Shown: positions 50,944-59,846 of the stretch, in pieces
Numbering within the stretch: position 1 is the first letter of the stretch
Layout: each line of letters starts with the position of its first letter
DNA from: Leeuwenhoekiella blandensis MED217
GTDB taxonomy: Bacteria; Bacteroidota; Bacteroidia; Flavobacteriales; Flavobacteriaceae
Direction: 5' to 3'
Assembly (NCBI RefSeq): GCF_000152985.1
Contig: NZ_CH672395.1
Location: 3,195,538-3,259,537 of the forward strand
Length of the DNA stretch: 64,000 nt
The notes under the pieces: generated by a model
Told to the model about the DNA's origin: nothing
The model's input: only the letters and a program-made list of their open reading frames with translations
Databases searched by the model: none
Made by a program: the position numbers and the translations under genes

Positions 50944-51528
50944 TTATTTGATAGCAATTTGTTTTGAGAAATAGTCTTTACCTATTGAAACTCCAATTCT
51001 GTAGTTACCTGCTGGTAATTCTTCAAAATTTAGTGCTTGTTTCACAACAAGATTATGATCAGACATTGACTCGATAATCGCTCCACTCTCGTCATAAACT
51101 CTCGTAGTTGTTTTTACTTCCTTAGGATTGGTAAAAGAAATCATTACGATGTCATTTTCAACTCTATAATTAGGTTTGAAAATAGTTTTACTTTCGTCCT
51201 TTACGATATCAAGACCTTTAAATTCTTTTTTGATTGTAGTATACGATTTAGCATAATCATCTTCGTAGATCAAGTAGTATTTTCCTACTGGCAATTCTTC
51301 TAAACTTAAAGTCTTAGAGTCGTTTGCTACACTTCCTGCATACTCACTGTAAAGACGCTCTCCGTCAACATCCTCAAGATAAATTTGAGCTCCTTCTATT
51401 GCATTAGTATATTCAACTTTTACTTGGAAGTCTTCATTTACTGTAACTGCAATTCCATCTGCTGCACTGGCATTTAGAGTAAGGGCTAATGTCAATGCGA
51501 ATACCAAAGTTTTAAATAATTTTTTCAT
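50944..51528 (-). CDS. Secreted beta-sandwich protein, unknown family
   Basis: The product (194 aa) has a signal peptide (LFKTLVFALTLALTLNASAA) and two similar halves. Each ends in a pattern: LSLEELPVGKYYLIYEDDYAKSYTTIKKEF and LNFEELPAGNYRIGVSIGKDYFSKQIAIK. The repeat of L-x-EELPxGxYxxxxxxxxYxxx suggests two tandem beta-sandwich domains. I chose the ATG at 51528, with the signal peptide directly after; the upstream in-frame start at 51564 would add 12 charged residues. Possible -7 box TACATTTG on the minus strand at 51576-51569. Confidence 0.82.
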   Translation of the reverse strand: MKKLFKTLVFALTLALTLNASAADGIAVTVNEDFQVKVEYTNAIEGAQIYLEDVDGERLYSEYAGSVANDSKTLSLEELPVGKYYLIYEDDYAKSYTTIKKEFKGLDIVKDESKTIFKPNYRVENDIVMISFTNPKEVKTTTRVYDESGAIIESMSDHNLVVKQALNFEELPAGNYRIGVSIGKDYFSKQIAIK

Positions 51529-51747
51529 AGTTTTTGGTTTTTGTGAGTGTTTTAATTTTTTCACATTACAAATGTAGGGCGCAAATGCACCTTGGAATAG
51601 AACCTATTGTGCAATTTTATGTGCTATTTTAACCTTGAAGCAATTAAAAAATTTAACTTTGTGAAAAACCTATATATTTAGGTTAATATAGCACAGGTTT
51701 TAGGTTAAGACCTATGCTAACTTTATACTTAATTAACAGGAAATACT

Positions 51748-52626
51748 ATGATAAAATCCCCAAAACCAGCTTTTGAAAAAATTGAACCGGGTTTTGGCAG
51801 CTCGTTTGCTTACCGTACCTATGATGAAAATCACGAGAATAATAGTCACAATTTCTGGCATTATCATCCTGAACTTGAGTTGGTTTATGTAAAGGGTGGC
51901 ACCGGCAAACGACAAGTAGGTAGTCATATTTCTTACTATCGCAACGGAGAACTCATTCTCATTGGTTCAAATTTACCCCATTGCGGTTTCACAGATTCTC
52001 TTAATAATTATGAACGCGAAACCGTAATTCAAATGCATCCTGATTTTTTGGGTCCAGATTTTTTCAATATCCCAGAGATGCGCGGAATCAAAGCGCTATT
52101 TGAACGTGCAAAAATGGGAATCGTTTTTCACGGGGAATTGAAACGCTCGGTAGGTTTAAAAATTGAAGCTATAAAGGAAGCTTCTAATTACAACCGCCTA
52201 TTGGTACTTCTTGAAATTTTAAAGGAATTAGAAGCTGCAGATAAATACACGGTTCTCAACGCCCAGGGTTTCATACTTGAAACAGAACTACAAGACAATA
52301 ACAGAATCAATATTATATTCAATTTTGTAAAAGAAGAATTCAAGCGTCAAATCACTTTAGAGGAAATTTCAGAACTGGTAAGTATGACGGTTCCAGCTTT
52401 TTGCAGATACTTTAAAAAGATCACCGGCAAAACATTTACACAATTTGTAAATGAATACCGCCTTGTACACGCAGCAAAACTTCTTCACGAAAAACCTATA
52501 AGCATTACAGACGTTTGTTATGAAAGTGGTTTTAATAATTTTAGCCACTTCAACAAGCAATTTAAAAGGTTCACCGGTAAGACACCTTCAACCTATCGCA
52601 ATGAACTCAAATTTGTTGTTTCTTAA
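51748..52626 (+). CDS. AraC-family regulator with N-terminal cupin
   Basis: The product (292 aa) has an AraC-type N-terminal cupin (HNFWHYHPELELVYVKGGTGKRQVGSHISYYRNGELILIGSNLPH, about residues 30-80). The C-terminal double helix-turn-helix is at about 190-288 (ITLEEISELVSMTVPAFCRYFKKITGKTFTQFVNEYRLVHAAKLL and ISITDVCYESGFNNFSHFNKQFKRFTGKTPSTYRN). It is divergent from the secreted-protein gene at 51528 and may control it. The ligand is unknown. Confidence 0.92.
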   Translation: MIKSPKPAFEKIEPGFGSSFAYRTYDENHENNSHNFWHYHPELELVYVKGGTGKRQVGSHISYYRNGELILIGSNLPHCGFTDSLNNYERETVIQMHPDFLGPDFFNIPEMRGIKALFERAKMGIVFHGELKRSVGLKIEAIKEASNYNRLLVLLEILKELEAADKYTVLNAQGFILETELQDNNRINIIFNFVKEEFKRQITLEEISELVSMTVPAFCRYFKKITGKTFTQFVNEYRLVHAAKLLHEKPISITDVCYESGFNNFSHFNKQFKRFTGKTPSTYRNELKFVVS

Positions 52627-52991
52627 TACTATTTTTAGCCTTCTTCGCTTTAAAAAAGGTTTTTAACTACACCCAAAGAGATTCCTTCTGTCCACTTTCC
52701 CTTTAAAATCTTTTTGGTTTAACATATCCTTGGGCACAGAAGAATTTAAAAAGTAAGTATTTCTTACAATTTCATAATAAGATTTAGACAAATTGATTTA
52801 GAAAGTTCACTACTAAAGCCTTTTAGCAATCAAAACACACAGTAAATCAAAGGATTACATTCTGAGGATAAATGCTAATATTTTGTTAAAAGTCGATGAA
52901 ATGAAAATTAAATCCAGATTTCTTGTAACTTTTATCTATCCTCTAAGACGCATATACCACCCCTTATTTAATCTAAATCCTACTGTGTGCC
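52627..52991. other. AT-rich gap between the two AraC genes
   Basis: I see no gene and no clear promoter box in these 365 bp. It is strongly AT-rich, with one GTAAGTATTTCTTAC imperfect palindrome near 52754-52768. Confidence 0.4.
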
Positions 52992-53858
52992 ATGATACAA
53001 CTTAATTGGCAAGATATATTTATAATTGATCGATTTTCTACATCGAGATGGGATCCTGATAATAATGGTGACCTCTATTTTCAAATCCTTTTTATCGAAG
53101 AAGGAAGCGGTCGAATTACAATTAAAAATAAAGTTACGCCATTCAAAAGTCGTGATATTTTTGTGTTTGCCAAGGATGAAATTCCGCAGATCAAAACCCA
53201 CGAGAATACTACTTTTATCGTATTCAAATTTACAGATCTCTTGTTCTCGAGTAAGATCAATCTTCCCGACCGCCAATCTTGGCTTCGACGGAGCGAGTTT
53301 ATTTTAAATCACCCAAAAAGAAAATTTGAAGAATCGCTTAAAAGTGGAAAAGACCGTGATCTTATTTGGCGTATTTTATTTTTTATTCGAAAAGAAAACA
53401 ACGCAAAAGAGCAATACCATTTACAAATCATTGCAAATATGGTAAGTACCATTCTTAGCATTCTTGCGCGTAATGTGACCAGCAAAAATCCTGAAAGTGT
53501 AAAACCTCGATCACATAAAAAATCAGATCGTATCGATGAGATTTACGCTTACATCAGATACAATATTTACGATTCTAACTTGCTTAAAATTTCAGCTATT
53601 GCTAAGCATTTTCATATTACCAGCAGTACGCTAAGCAATTACTTTAAGAAGGAAACCGGCAATTCATTACATAACTATATTTTGCTTTATAAATTAGAAA
53701 TTGCAAAAGACAGATTGCTCAATTCTGATTTTACTGTTTCACAAATTGCTATTCAGCTTGGCTTTACAGATGAGAGTCATCTTACGCGTATTTTCAAGAA
53801 GTATTGTGATGCAACACCCAAACAATACAAGGACAGCCATATCACAACCGAAGAATAA
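52992..53858 (+). CDS. AraC-family regulator
   Basis: The product (288 aa) has an N-terminal cupin-like region (YFQILFIEEGSGRITIKNKVTPFKSRDIFVFAKDEIPQIKTHENTTFIVFKF). The C-terminal AraC double helix-turn-helix is at about 190-284 (LLKISAIAKHFHITSSTLSNYFKKETGNSLHNYILLYKLEIAKDRL and FTVSQIAIQLGFTDESHLTRIFKKYCDATPKQYKDS). Between them is a basic linker (PRSHKKSDRIDEI). A (TTA)3(TAG)17 microsatellite follows two bases after its stop. Confidence 0.91.
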   Translation: MIQLNWQDIFIIDRFSTSRWDPDNNGDLYFQILFIEEGSGRITIKNKVTPFKSRDIFVFAKDEIPQIKTHENTTFIVFKFTDLLFSSKINLPDRQSWLRRSEFILNHPKRKFEESLKSGKDRDLIWRILFFIRKENNAKEQYHLQIIANMVSTILSILARNVTSKNPESVKPRSHKKSDRIDEIYAYIRYNIYDSNLLKISAIAKHFHITSSTLSNYFKKETGNSLHNYILLYKLEIAKDRLLNSDFTVSQIAIQLGFTDESHLTRIFKKYCDATPKQYKDSHITTEE

Positions 53859-53860
53859 GA

Positions 53861-53923
<63 letters not shown>

Positions 53924-53941
53924 ATTGAACAAATAGTATTC

Positions 53942-53986
53942 AAAAAAACGGGCTATGATCTCAAAACATCATAGCCCGTTTTTTTA
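53942..53986. terminator. Bidirectional terminator
   Basis: AAACGGGCTATGAT (53946-53959) pairs with ATCATAGCCCGTTT (53968-53981) around an 8-base loop, between an A-run and a T-run. It can end both the AraC and the convergent S1/P1 nuclease transcript, stop at 54005. Confidence 0.9.
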
Positions 53987-54004
53987 TTTGAAGCTGTTGT
54001 TCTT

Positions 54005-54796
54005 TTAATCAAACAACTCATTTAAAAGTGCTGCTAAGCGCACCCCTCCTTTTTGCAATTGCTCTTGAACCATCTGGTTATAATCTGCTTGATAACGATA
54101 GCTTAGCTTCTCTCCTATTTCGGCAGAGTCATACACTTTTTCTGCTAAAATCTGCCCTTCACTTACCCAATCCATCAAATCGCCTTTACTAATCTCTTTA
54201 AATTGCTTTTTAGATACTTGACCAAAATTTGTGGCTAGTTCGCTATACGACATCCCGTAACTCTCAATAAGTTTTGAATCCCAAAGCGAGTGTAAGTTCG
54301 TCCCGTTATTAAACCAACGTACTTGAAAGTCATTTCCACCTTTATCTTCAGCGTGTCCCAAATGCAACGGCTGGTGAAGATCTCCTATAAAATGTACCAA
54401 CATCTTTAAGTAAAAACGTTTTTCTTCTATAGTAGCATCTTCAGAAGTAATCACTTCTTTACACGTATTGATTCCTTGTACCAGATCGCCATATTCATTT
54501 TTATCTGCTTCGGCATAGCTCAAACCTGGCGCGATATTCACATAATGCCAACTGCTGTATTTTCTATACTCTTCATAACTTTTGATCTCATCGCCATAAG
54601 TCGAAACGGTCACCAGAGTTTCATCTCCTAACAGCTTCTCAATAGCTTTCTTTGTGCGCGGCTTTAAATATTTTACCGCAATAGCAGCTGTCGCTCGATG
54701 TCCCTTGCTTCCCCAATCATCTCCTTCTGTATCAAAAGCAAAACTTTTAAAACCTATCAAACTGGTTACTACTAAACCTAAAATCAACGTTCTCAT
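54005..54796 (-). CDS. S1/P1-family nuclease
   Basis: The product (263 aa) is a secreted zinc-dependent single-strand nuclease. A signal peptide covers about residues 1-20 (LILGLVVTSLIGFKSFAF). Zinc ligands include His in WGSKGHRATAAIA, Asp in YGDEI, HYVN, and the central HFIGDLHQPLHLGHAEDKGGND; NLHSLWDSKLI closes the set. In P1 the N-terminal Trp amine binds zinc; here the Trp lies several residues after the likely cleavage site. The ATG at 54794-54796 is chosen: the in-frame TTG at 54812-54814 lies inside the TAAGTTTG -7 box (54819-54812). Confidence 0.92.
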   Translation of the reverse strand: MRTLILGLVVTSLIGFKSFAFDTEGDDWGSKGHRATAAIAVKYLKPRTKKAIEKLLGDETLVTVSTYGDEIKSYEEYRKYSSWHYVNIAPGLSYAEADKNEYGDLVQGINTCKEVITSEDATIEEKRFYLKMLVHFIGDLHQPLHLGHAEDKGGNDFQVRWFNNGTNLHSLWDSKLIESYGMSYSELATNFGQVSKKQFKEISKGDLMDWVSEGQILAEKVYDSAEIGEKLSYRYQADYNQMVQEQLQKGGVRLAALLNELFD

Positions 54797-54811
54797 TATG
54801 TATTTTTTTTG

Positions 54812-54819
54812 CAAACTTA
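54812..54819 (-). promoter_or_regulatory. -7 promoter box of the S1/P1 nuclease gene
   Basis: TAAGTTTG on the minus strand matches TAnnTTTG. Transcription would start near 54805, nine bases before the ATG. No good -33 TTTG was found at the usual distance. Confidence 0.45.
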
Positions 54820-55036
54820 AAACATTGAATCGCTTTATAAGGCTCTTTTTTCGACTCTAATGATTCTAAAAGTTTATCAATATGAGTTTCAAAACTATAG
54901 AAAATCACAATATTGAAGAGACTTTCGATTTCTAAAACAATTAAACTTATCTTACGATTAATTCTGTGCAAGACTTTAGTTAACTAAATATCTTTGCCAT
55001 TGATTTTGGCATCATTTTTAATAAGTTAAATCTTAT

Positions 55037-55525
55037 ATGAAAACGTTTAAAGAAATACAGCGGTTTGACCAATGGTGGTTGCGTCTATTGTTAGTTGTCA
55101 TTTTAGCAATTGCGGTAAGCCCTATTGTTTTGGAGTGGGATACACTTGATCTTTCACGATACGAACTTGCATCTGTGATATTGAGTATTCTTGTGGTGCT
55201 CGCATTATTCTTAGGGTTTTGGTACATTTTTAAATTAGAGACCACAATAGATGAAAAAGGAATCACCTACAGGTTTGTTCCTTTTCACATTAAATCCAGA
55301 TTTAAATCCTGGCAAGAGATCAAAAGCGCCAGCATACGCAAATACCATCCTATTCGAGAATATGGTGGTTGGGGATATCGAATCTCTTTTACAAAACGCA
55401 AAGCGCTTACCACCAAGGGAAAAAAAGGACTTCAACTTGTTTTTCAAGACGGGAACGAACTCTTGCTGGGCACACAACATCCCGAAAAAATCGCTCAGCT
55501 ACTTAAGCATTATAATATTCAATAA
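55037..55525 (+). CDS. Hypothetical membrane protein with PH-like domain
   Basis: The product (162 aa) has two hydrophobic segments (residues 16-32 and 45-65) and a basic beta-rich domain (TTIDEKGITYRFVPFHIKSRFKSWQEIKSASIRKYHP and GYRISFTKRKALTTKGKKGLQLVFQDGNELLLGTQHPEKIAQLL). The second part ends like a PH-domain-type LLxGTQxPE motif. It would face the cytoplasm. I do not recognise its named family. The next gene begins 11 bp after its stop. Confidence 0.78.
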   Translation: MKTFKEIQRFDQWWLRLLLVVILAIAVSPIVLEWDTLDLSRYELASVILSILVVLALFLGFWYIFKLETTIDEKGITYRFVPFHIKSRFKSWQEIKSASIRKYHPIREYGGWGYRISFTKRKALTTKGKKGLQLVFQDGNELLLGTQHPEKIAQLLKHYNIQ

Positions 55526-55536
55526 ACCTTCTGCTT

Positions 55537-56460
55537 ATGCGGTACAACTTGCTGCTTTGCTTTTTATTCGGTGTTTTTTTTACTCAGGCTCAGAATATTT
55601 CAGAAACTGAAGTACGCGTTACTGATTTAATCAGCGGTTCACTCCTAAAGCCTGAAAAACAAACTGATACTTTAGTCATCATAATTGCAGGATCTGGACC
55701 TACAGATCGCAACGGCAATCAACAGATGACAAACAATAACAGTTTGAAAAAACTGGCACAACAACTTACCAAAAATGGTTTTGCAAGCTTTAGATACGAC
55801 AAGCGTTTATTTGCGCTTATGCGTCAAAACGCCTTGATTGAAGAGCAACTGCGCTTTGATGATTTTGTAAATGATGCTGTTGCAGTCACCAAGCACTTTA
55901 AAGATCAAGGATATAATCACATTATTTTGCTTGGCCATTCTCAGGGCGCACTTATCGCAAAACTTGCTGCACTACAAACCAGCGTAGACAAAGTGATCTC
56001 TCTAGCGGGCGCCGGTCAATCTATTGATAACCTCATTATAGACCAACTTAAAGCACAGGCTCCGGGATTGGTTGAAAACGCCAGACAAGCTTTCACTGAT
56101 TTAAGAGAAAAAGGAAAAGCAGAAAGCTATAGTCCGGGATTAAGTTCCTTATTCAGACCCTCTGTACAGCCTTTTATGAAGAGTTGGGTAAAATATAACC
56201 CTGCTGAAACTATTGCTTCTTTAGAGCTTCCTATTTTGCTTGTAAGCGGCAGTAAAGACCTTCAGATTCCATCAGAAGAGACCGAATATTTAAAAAAGGC
56301 ACAACCCAATGCTCAATTAGCAATGATTGAAAATATGAATCACGTCTTAACGATTATAGAAGGTGATGACATCGAAAATGGCAAATCCTACAATGAATCG
56401 GCTAGACCTATTTCTTCAGAATTAATAGAGGTCATTACTTCGTTTATTCGCACAAACTGA
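55537..56460 (+). CDS. Secreted alpha/beta hydrolase
   Basis: The product (307 aa) has a signal peptide (LLLCFLFGVFFTQAQ) and an alpha/beta-hydrolase fold. The oxyanion region is IIAGSGPTDRNGN, the nucleophile Ser lies in LLGHSQGALIAKLAAL (near residue 135), the acid in VSGSKDLQIPSEE and the His in MNHVLT. It is probably an esterase of the periplasm. It follows the previous gene by 11 bp. The substrate is unknown. Confidence 0.9.
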   Translation: MRYNLLLCFLFGVFFTQAQNISETEVRVTDLISGSLLKPEKQTDTLVIIIAGSGPTDRNGNQQMTNNNSLKKLAQQLTKNGFASFRYDKRLFALMRQNALIEEQLRFDDFVNDAVAVTKHFKDQGYNHIILLGHSQGALIAKLAALQTSVDKVISLAGAGQSIDNLIIDQLKAQAPGLVENARQAFTDLREKGKAESYSPGLSSLFRPSVQPFMKSWVKYNPAETIASLELPILLVSGSKDLQIPSEETEYLKKAQPNAQLAMIENMNHVLTIIEGDDIENGKSYNESARPISSELIEVITSFIRTN

Positions 56461-56562
56461 TTCTACTTTTTCAAGTGTTTATAATTTACTTGGAGTAACT
56501 CAACTTCCGCTAGCTTTTAAAGAAGATTTTAGGCATATTTGTAGCCCTCAAAAAATCATAAA

Positions 56563-57312
56563 ATGCAAATTAGATTAACTATTCTTAGCCTTGTGAGTTT
56601 ATTTTTACTAGCAAGTTGCAGCAAGGATGGAGATTTTACACTTACCGGAAAAGTAAACGGATTAAAAAAAGGAAAAATTTATCTTCAACGTATTGAAGAC
56701 ACTTCCTTAGTGACTATTGATAGTGTTATTGTAGATGGCGACCCAACGTTTGAGTTTATCACAGACCTTAAAGAACCGCAAATCGTTTATCTGGCACTTG
56801 AGAAAGTAGATGCTTACGAGTATGATGATCGTATTATGATCTTTGCAGAACCGGGACAAATGACCGTCAACACTTCACTTAAGAATTTTGAAAGCCAGGC
56901 TGCGATCACAGGTTCGCAGAATCAGCAAAAATTAGACGAGTATACTAAAATCATACGTCGCTTTAATGACCAAAACCTTGATTTGATTAAAAAGAGTTTT
57001 GAGGTTAGAAAAGAAGGATGGGAAGACTCTATTGTATTTTACGACAATAAGTTGCAGAACCTAACCAAGCGAAAATACCTTTACACCGTGAATTTTGCAT
57101 TAAATAATAAAGAGTATGAAGTAGCTCCTTATCTGGCAGTTTCTGAAATTTTTGATGCAAACGTGAAGTATCTTGATACCATATACAGTTCTTTAAAACC
57201 GAAAATCAGACGCTCTAAATACGGGAAGGCTTTAAAGGATTATATTAAAGAGCGTAAAGATATGCCTGAAGAAACTACAACAACTACAACAGATTCTACC
57301 TACACTGAGTAG
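56563..57312 (+). CDS. DUF4369 lipoprotein
   Basis: The product (249 aa) has a lipoprotein signal (LVSLFLLASC, Cys19) and a DUF4369 beta-domain at about residues 24-120 (FTLTGKVNGLKKGKIYLQRIEDTSLVTIDSVIVDGDPTFEF). The C-terminal part is helical and charged and ends in a Thr-rich tail (ETTTTTTDSTYTE). In other Bacteroidota DUF4369 precedes a thioredoxin domain; none is present here. Function unknown. Confidence 0.88.
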   Translation: MQIRLTILSLVSLFLLASCSKDGDFTLTGKVNGLKKGKIYLQRIEDTSLVTIDSVIVDGDPTFEFITDLKEPQIVYLALEKVDAYEYDDRIMIFAEPGQMTVNTSLKNFESQAAITGSQNQQKLDEYTKIIRRFNDQNLDLIKKSFEVRKEGWEDSIVFYDNKLQNLTKRKYLYTVNFALNNKEYEVAPYLAVSEIFDANVKYLDTIYSSLKPKIRRSKYGKALKDYIKERKDMPEETTTTTTDSTYTE

Positions 57313-57430
57313 TTCATAATATTCTTGTAAGTCAAATCCCTTCGAGCAGTTCCTAGAGCTTTAGACTTTGAAACGAATTTTCAACTTTGTGAAAAGCCTT
57401 GTGTAATTAAACTCTTGGGTGGTACTCATA

Positions 57431-57464
57431 AAAAAAGCCTTCAATAATTGAAGGCTTTTTTATT
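57431..57464. terminator. Bidirectional terminator
   Basis: AAGCCTTCAA-TAA-TTGAAGGCTT with A-run and T-run. It serves the DUF4369 gene and the convergent gene ending at 57480. Confidence 0.87.
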
Positions 57465-57479
57465 TGCATTTTGCTCTTG

Positions 57480-57746
57480 TTATAAATCGTTAACACGATC
57501 AATAAGTGCTTTACCGCGCTCTTCAAGCTCGGCGCTTACCGCTTTTAACTGCGCGCGACGATCGTCTACCTTACGATCGTTTACTTTAGCGATCAATTCG
57601 TCAAAAGTTTTTATTGCATCATCAATAATTGCTTCTGATTTAGTGTGATCTTCTTTAGGATTAATTGCCTCCCAGATATAAACCGCATCAATAATATCTC
57701 CAAGAACAAAATTAATATCTTTTTTAAGGTCTCTTATACTTGCCAT
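57480..57746 (-). CDS. Small helical hypothetical protein
   Basis: The product (88 aa) is charged and all-helical: SIRDLKKDINFVLGDIIDAVYIWEAINPKEDHTKSEAIIDDAIKTFDELIAKVNDRKVDDRRAQLKAVSAELEERGKALIDRVNDL. There is no signal or membrane segment. It is likely conserved in Flavobacteriia (I recall similar proteins), but I know no function. It lies upstream of the manA gene in the opposite sense to DUF4369. Confidence 0.8.
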   Translation of the reverse strand: MASIRDLKKDINFVLGDIIDAVYIWEAINPKEDHTKSEAIIDDAIKTFDELIAKVNDRKVDDRRAQLKAVSAELEERGKALIDRVNDL

Positions 57747-57788
57747 AAATTAAATTTTCGGCAAAAATACGCCTAATTATCAGATGTT

Positions 57789-58754
57789 CTACAAGTAAAC
57801 TTCCAGAATCTCGCAAGAATCTGCTTTCAGGCTTACAGCCTCATTTGCTGCAGGAATAAGCAAGGTTTCGCCTGCAGATAAGTTACCTGTTGTTGAACCG
57901 TCTGAAAATTCCAGAGCACCAGAAACCACAATAATAATCGTGAAAGAATCCTTGCGGCTCACCTCATAAGCTTCGGTTAAGTTGACCCACTCGGTTTTAA
58001 AATAGGTATGATGCTTAACGACCTGAGGTTTATTAGTTACACTACGATCGTAGTCCAGTTTAAAGTCTTGTGTGGTTTCAAAGTCAAGCACTTCTCTCGA
58101 CTCCTTAACGTGAAGGTCTCTTAGATTCCCGTCATCGTCCTTTCGGTTATAATCATATACGCGATAAGTCACATCTGACGTTTGTTGAATTTCTGCAAGT
58201 AACACACCTCCACCTATTGCGTGAATGCGTCCTGCATTAATAAAGAACGCATCTCCTTCATTTACCACGTGCTGATCCATCACTTCTTCGATGGTCAAAT
58301 TATCTATGCGCTCATCATATTCCTCTTTAGTGATTTTTTGATTGAAACCCACCGTGAGTTTCGCTCCTTCATCAGCCTGCATTATGTACCACATTTCAGT
58401 TTTTCCTACGCCTGTTGGAGAAGTTTCATCTGTAGGATGTACCTGTATGGAAAGATCGCTGGCAGCATCAATGAATTTAATCAACAACGGAAAATGAGGA
58501 CCAAATACGTCATGAACTTTAGTTCCTAAAAGCCCTTCTGGATTTGCAACAATAGCCTCATGAAGCGATTTTCCAGCAAGTGCTCCGTTTTTAACCGTAC
58601 TTTGACCTTCTTTCAAATCGGCAATTTCCCAGCTCTCTCCTACTTTTGCCGTAGCACTGGTTCCTTTGTTAAAAATCGCATTCAGTTTTTGACCTCCCCA
58701 GATTTTCTCTTTTAAAACCGGGTCGAATGTCATTGGATAAATTGATGTACTCAT
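57789..58754 (-). CDS. manA: Class I mannose-6-phosphate isomerase
   Basis: The product (321 aa) interconverts mannose-6-phosphate and fructose-6-phosphate. It is a cupin metalloenzyme: zinc residues in LSIQVHPTDETSP (near residue 100), the Glu/His of GKTEMWYIM, and FINAGRIHAIGGGVLLAEIQQTSDVTYRVYDYNR. KIWGGQKLN is the N-terminal motif. The length is that of short, Bacteroidota/Firmicutes-type ManA. It may feed GDP-mannose for the polysaccharide. Confidence 0.95.
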   Translation of the reverse strand: MSTSIYPMTFDPVLKEKIWGGQKLNAIFNKGTSATAKVGESWEIADLKEGQSTVKNGALAGKSLHEAIVANPEGLLGTKVHDVFGPHFPLLIKFIDAASDLSIQVHPTDETSPTGVGKTEMWYIMQADEGAKLTVGFNQKITKEEYDERIDNLTIEEVMDQHVVNEGDAFFINAGRIHAIGGGVLLAEIQQTSDVTYRVYDYNRKDDDGNLRDLHVKESREVLDFETTQDFKLDYDRSVTNKPQVVKHHTYFKTEWVNLTEAYEVSRKDSFTIIIVVSGALEFSDGSTTGNLSAGETLLIPAANEAVSLKADSCEILEVYL

Positions 58755-58800
58755 ATTCTTTTGCGCCTTAAGGCATATTGATTAGTATATAGTTGTTTTT

Positions 58801-59214
58801 TTAGTTGCCGGAATAGGTTACCGAATTACGCGGAGTTTCATACAACGTAACTTCAATAGCAAATTTAGCATCTAGTTTTGCTTTAAGCCTGTCGTAAATT
58901 ACCACACAAATATTCTCTGCTGTTGGATTAAGTTGTGAAAATTCAGCGACGTCAAGATTCAAATTCTTATGATCAAAAGGTTCTTCAACCTCAGATTTGA
59001 TAAGATCTTTAAGCACTTTTAGGTCAATCACAAAACCGGTTTTAGGGTCAATTTCTCCTGTAACCGCAACGATCAGTTCGTAATTATGCCCGTGATAGTT
59101 AGGATAACTGCATTTACCAAAAACCTCTAGATTTTTAGCATCATCCCAATCAGCTCTGTAAAGTCTGTGCGCTGCATTAAAATGTGCTTTGCGCTTTACG
59201 GTAACAGTTTTCAT
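58801..59214 (-). CDS. queD: 6-carboxytetrahydropterin synthase
   Basis: The product (137 aa) makes 6-carboxytetrahydropterin from dihydroneopterin triphosphate in queuosine synthesis. Zinc His residues are in KAHFNAAHRLY and YPNYHGHNYEL, with the catalytic Cys in FGKCSYP. The ATG overlaps the idi stop by one base (TAATG), so the two are coupled. A 6-pyruvoyl-tetrahydropterin synthase is the alternative; context here does not decide. Confidence 0.9.
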   Translation of the reverse strand: MKTVTVKRKAHFNAAHRLYRADWDDAKNLEVFGKCSYPNYHGHNYELIVAVTGEIDPKTGFVIDLKVLKDLIKSEVEEPFDHKNLNLDVAEFSQLNPTAENICVVIYDRLKAKLDAKFAIEVTLYETPRNSVTYSGN

Positions 59215-59732
59215 TAGCGCTCGATCTGGTTATAAAATTTATCAAAGATGATCTTAAACCACTCGGTATAACGCTGCGGGTTTTCTTTCATATCAGCTTC
59301 AATCGCTTCGAGCGACATCCACTTCCATTCTGAAACTTCATCCGGGTTTATATTGGGCGTCCCGTTAAAATCTCCCAATAAAATATGATCATACTCGTGC
59401 TCAGTTAGACCATTATCAAACGGAGCCTTATAGATGAAGGAGATGTTTTCTTCAAGCTCTGTAGTAAACCCCATTTCTTCCATAAGGCGACGTTTACCGG
59501 CTTCTATATTGCTTTCTCCTTCCCGCTGATGACTACAACAGGTATTCGTCCATAACCCCGGAGAATGATATTTATGTGCTGCTCTGCGCTGAATCATTAA
59601 TTCTTTTTGCTCATTGAAAACAAAGACCGAAAATGCCCGATGTAAAAGCGCTTTTTCGTGCGCTTCCATCTTAGGCATCAAACCTACCTGCCTATCATTT
59701 TCATCAACCAAAATCACCAATTCTTCTTTCAT
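59214..59732 (-). CDS. idi: Isopentenyl-diphosphate delta-isomerase, type I
   Basis: The product (172 aa) interconverts IPP and DMAPP. It has a Nudix fold: LHRAFSVFVFNEQKELMIQRRAAHKYHSPGLWTNTCCSHQREGES with the catalytic Cys in TNTCCSH, the Nudix-like GKRRLMEEMGF and the catalytic Glu in LTEHEYDHIL. It is upstream of queD with a one-base overlap. Many Bacteroidota use the mevalonate-independent pathway, in which idi balances the two products. Confidence 0.95.
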   Translation of the reverse strand: MKEELVILVDENDRQVGLMPKMEAHEKALLHRAFSVFVFNEQKELMIQRRAAHKYHSPGLWTNTCCSHQREGESNIEAGKRRLMEEMGFTTELEENISFIYKAPFDNGLTEHEYDHILLGDFNGTPNINPDEVSEWKWMSLEAIEADMKENPQRYTEWFKIIFDKFYNQIER

Positions 59733-59784
59733 AAATTTATTTTTAACGGTAAATGTACAAATACATTACCCCCTTAACAATAGA

Positions 59785-59813
59785 AAAAGCCTTCTAAAAT
59801 TTAGAAGGCTTTT
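59785..59813. terminator. Bidirectional terminator
   Basis: AAAAGCCTTCTA and TAGAAGGCTTTT flank a short loop. It ends the OmpA transcript from the right (stop 59847). Confidence 0.78.
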
Positions 59814-59846
59814 AACGGGTTTGTTATGTAGATGCAACTTCAACTA

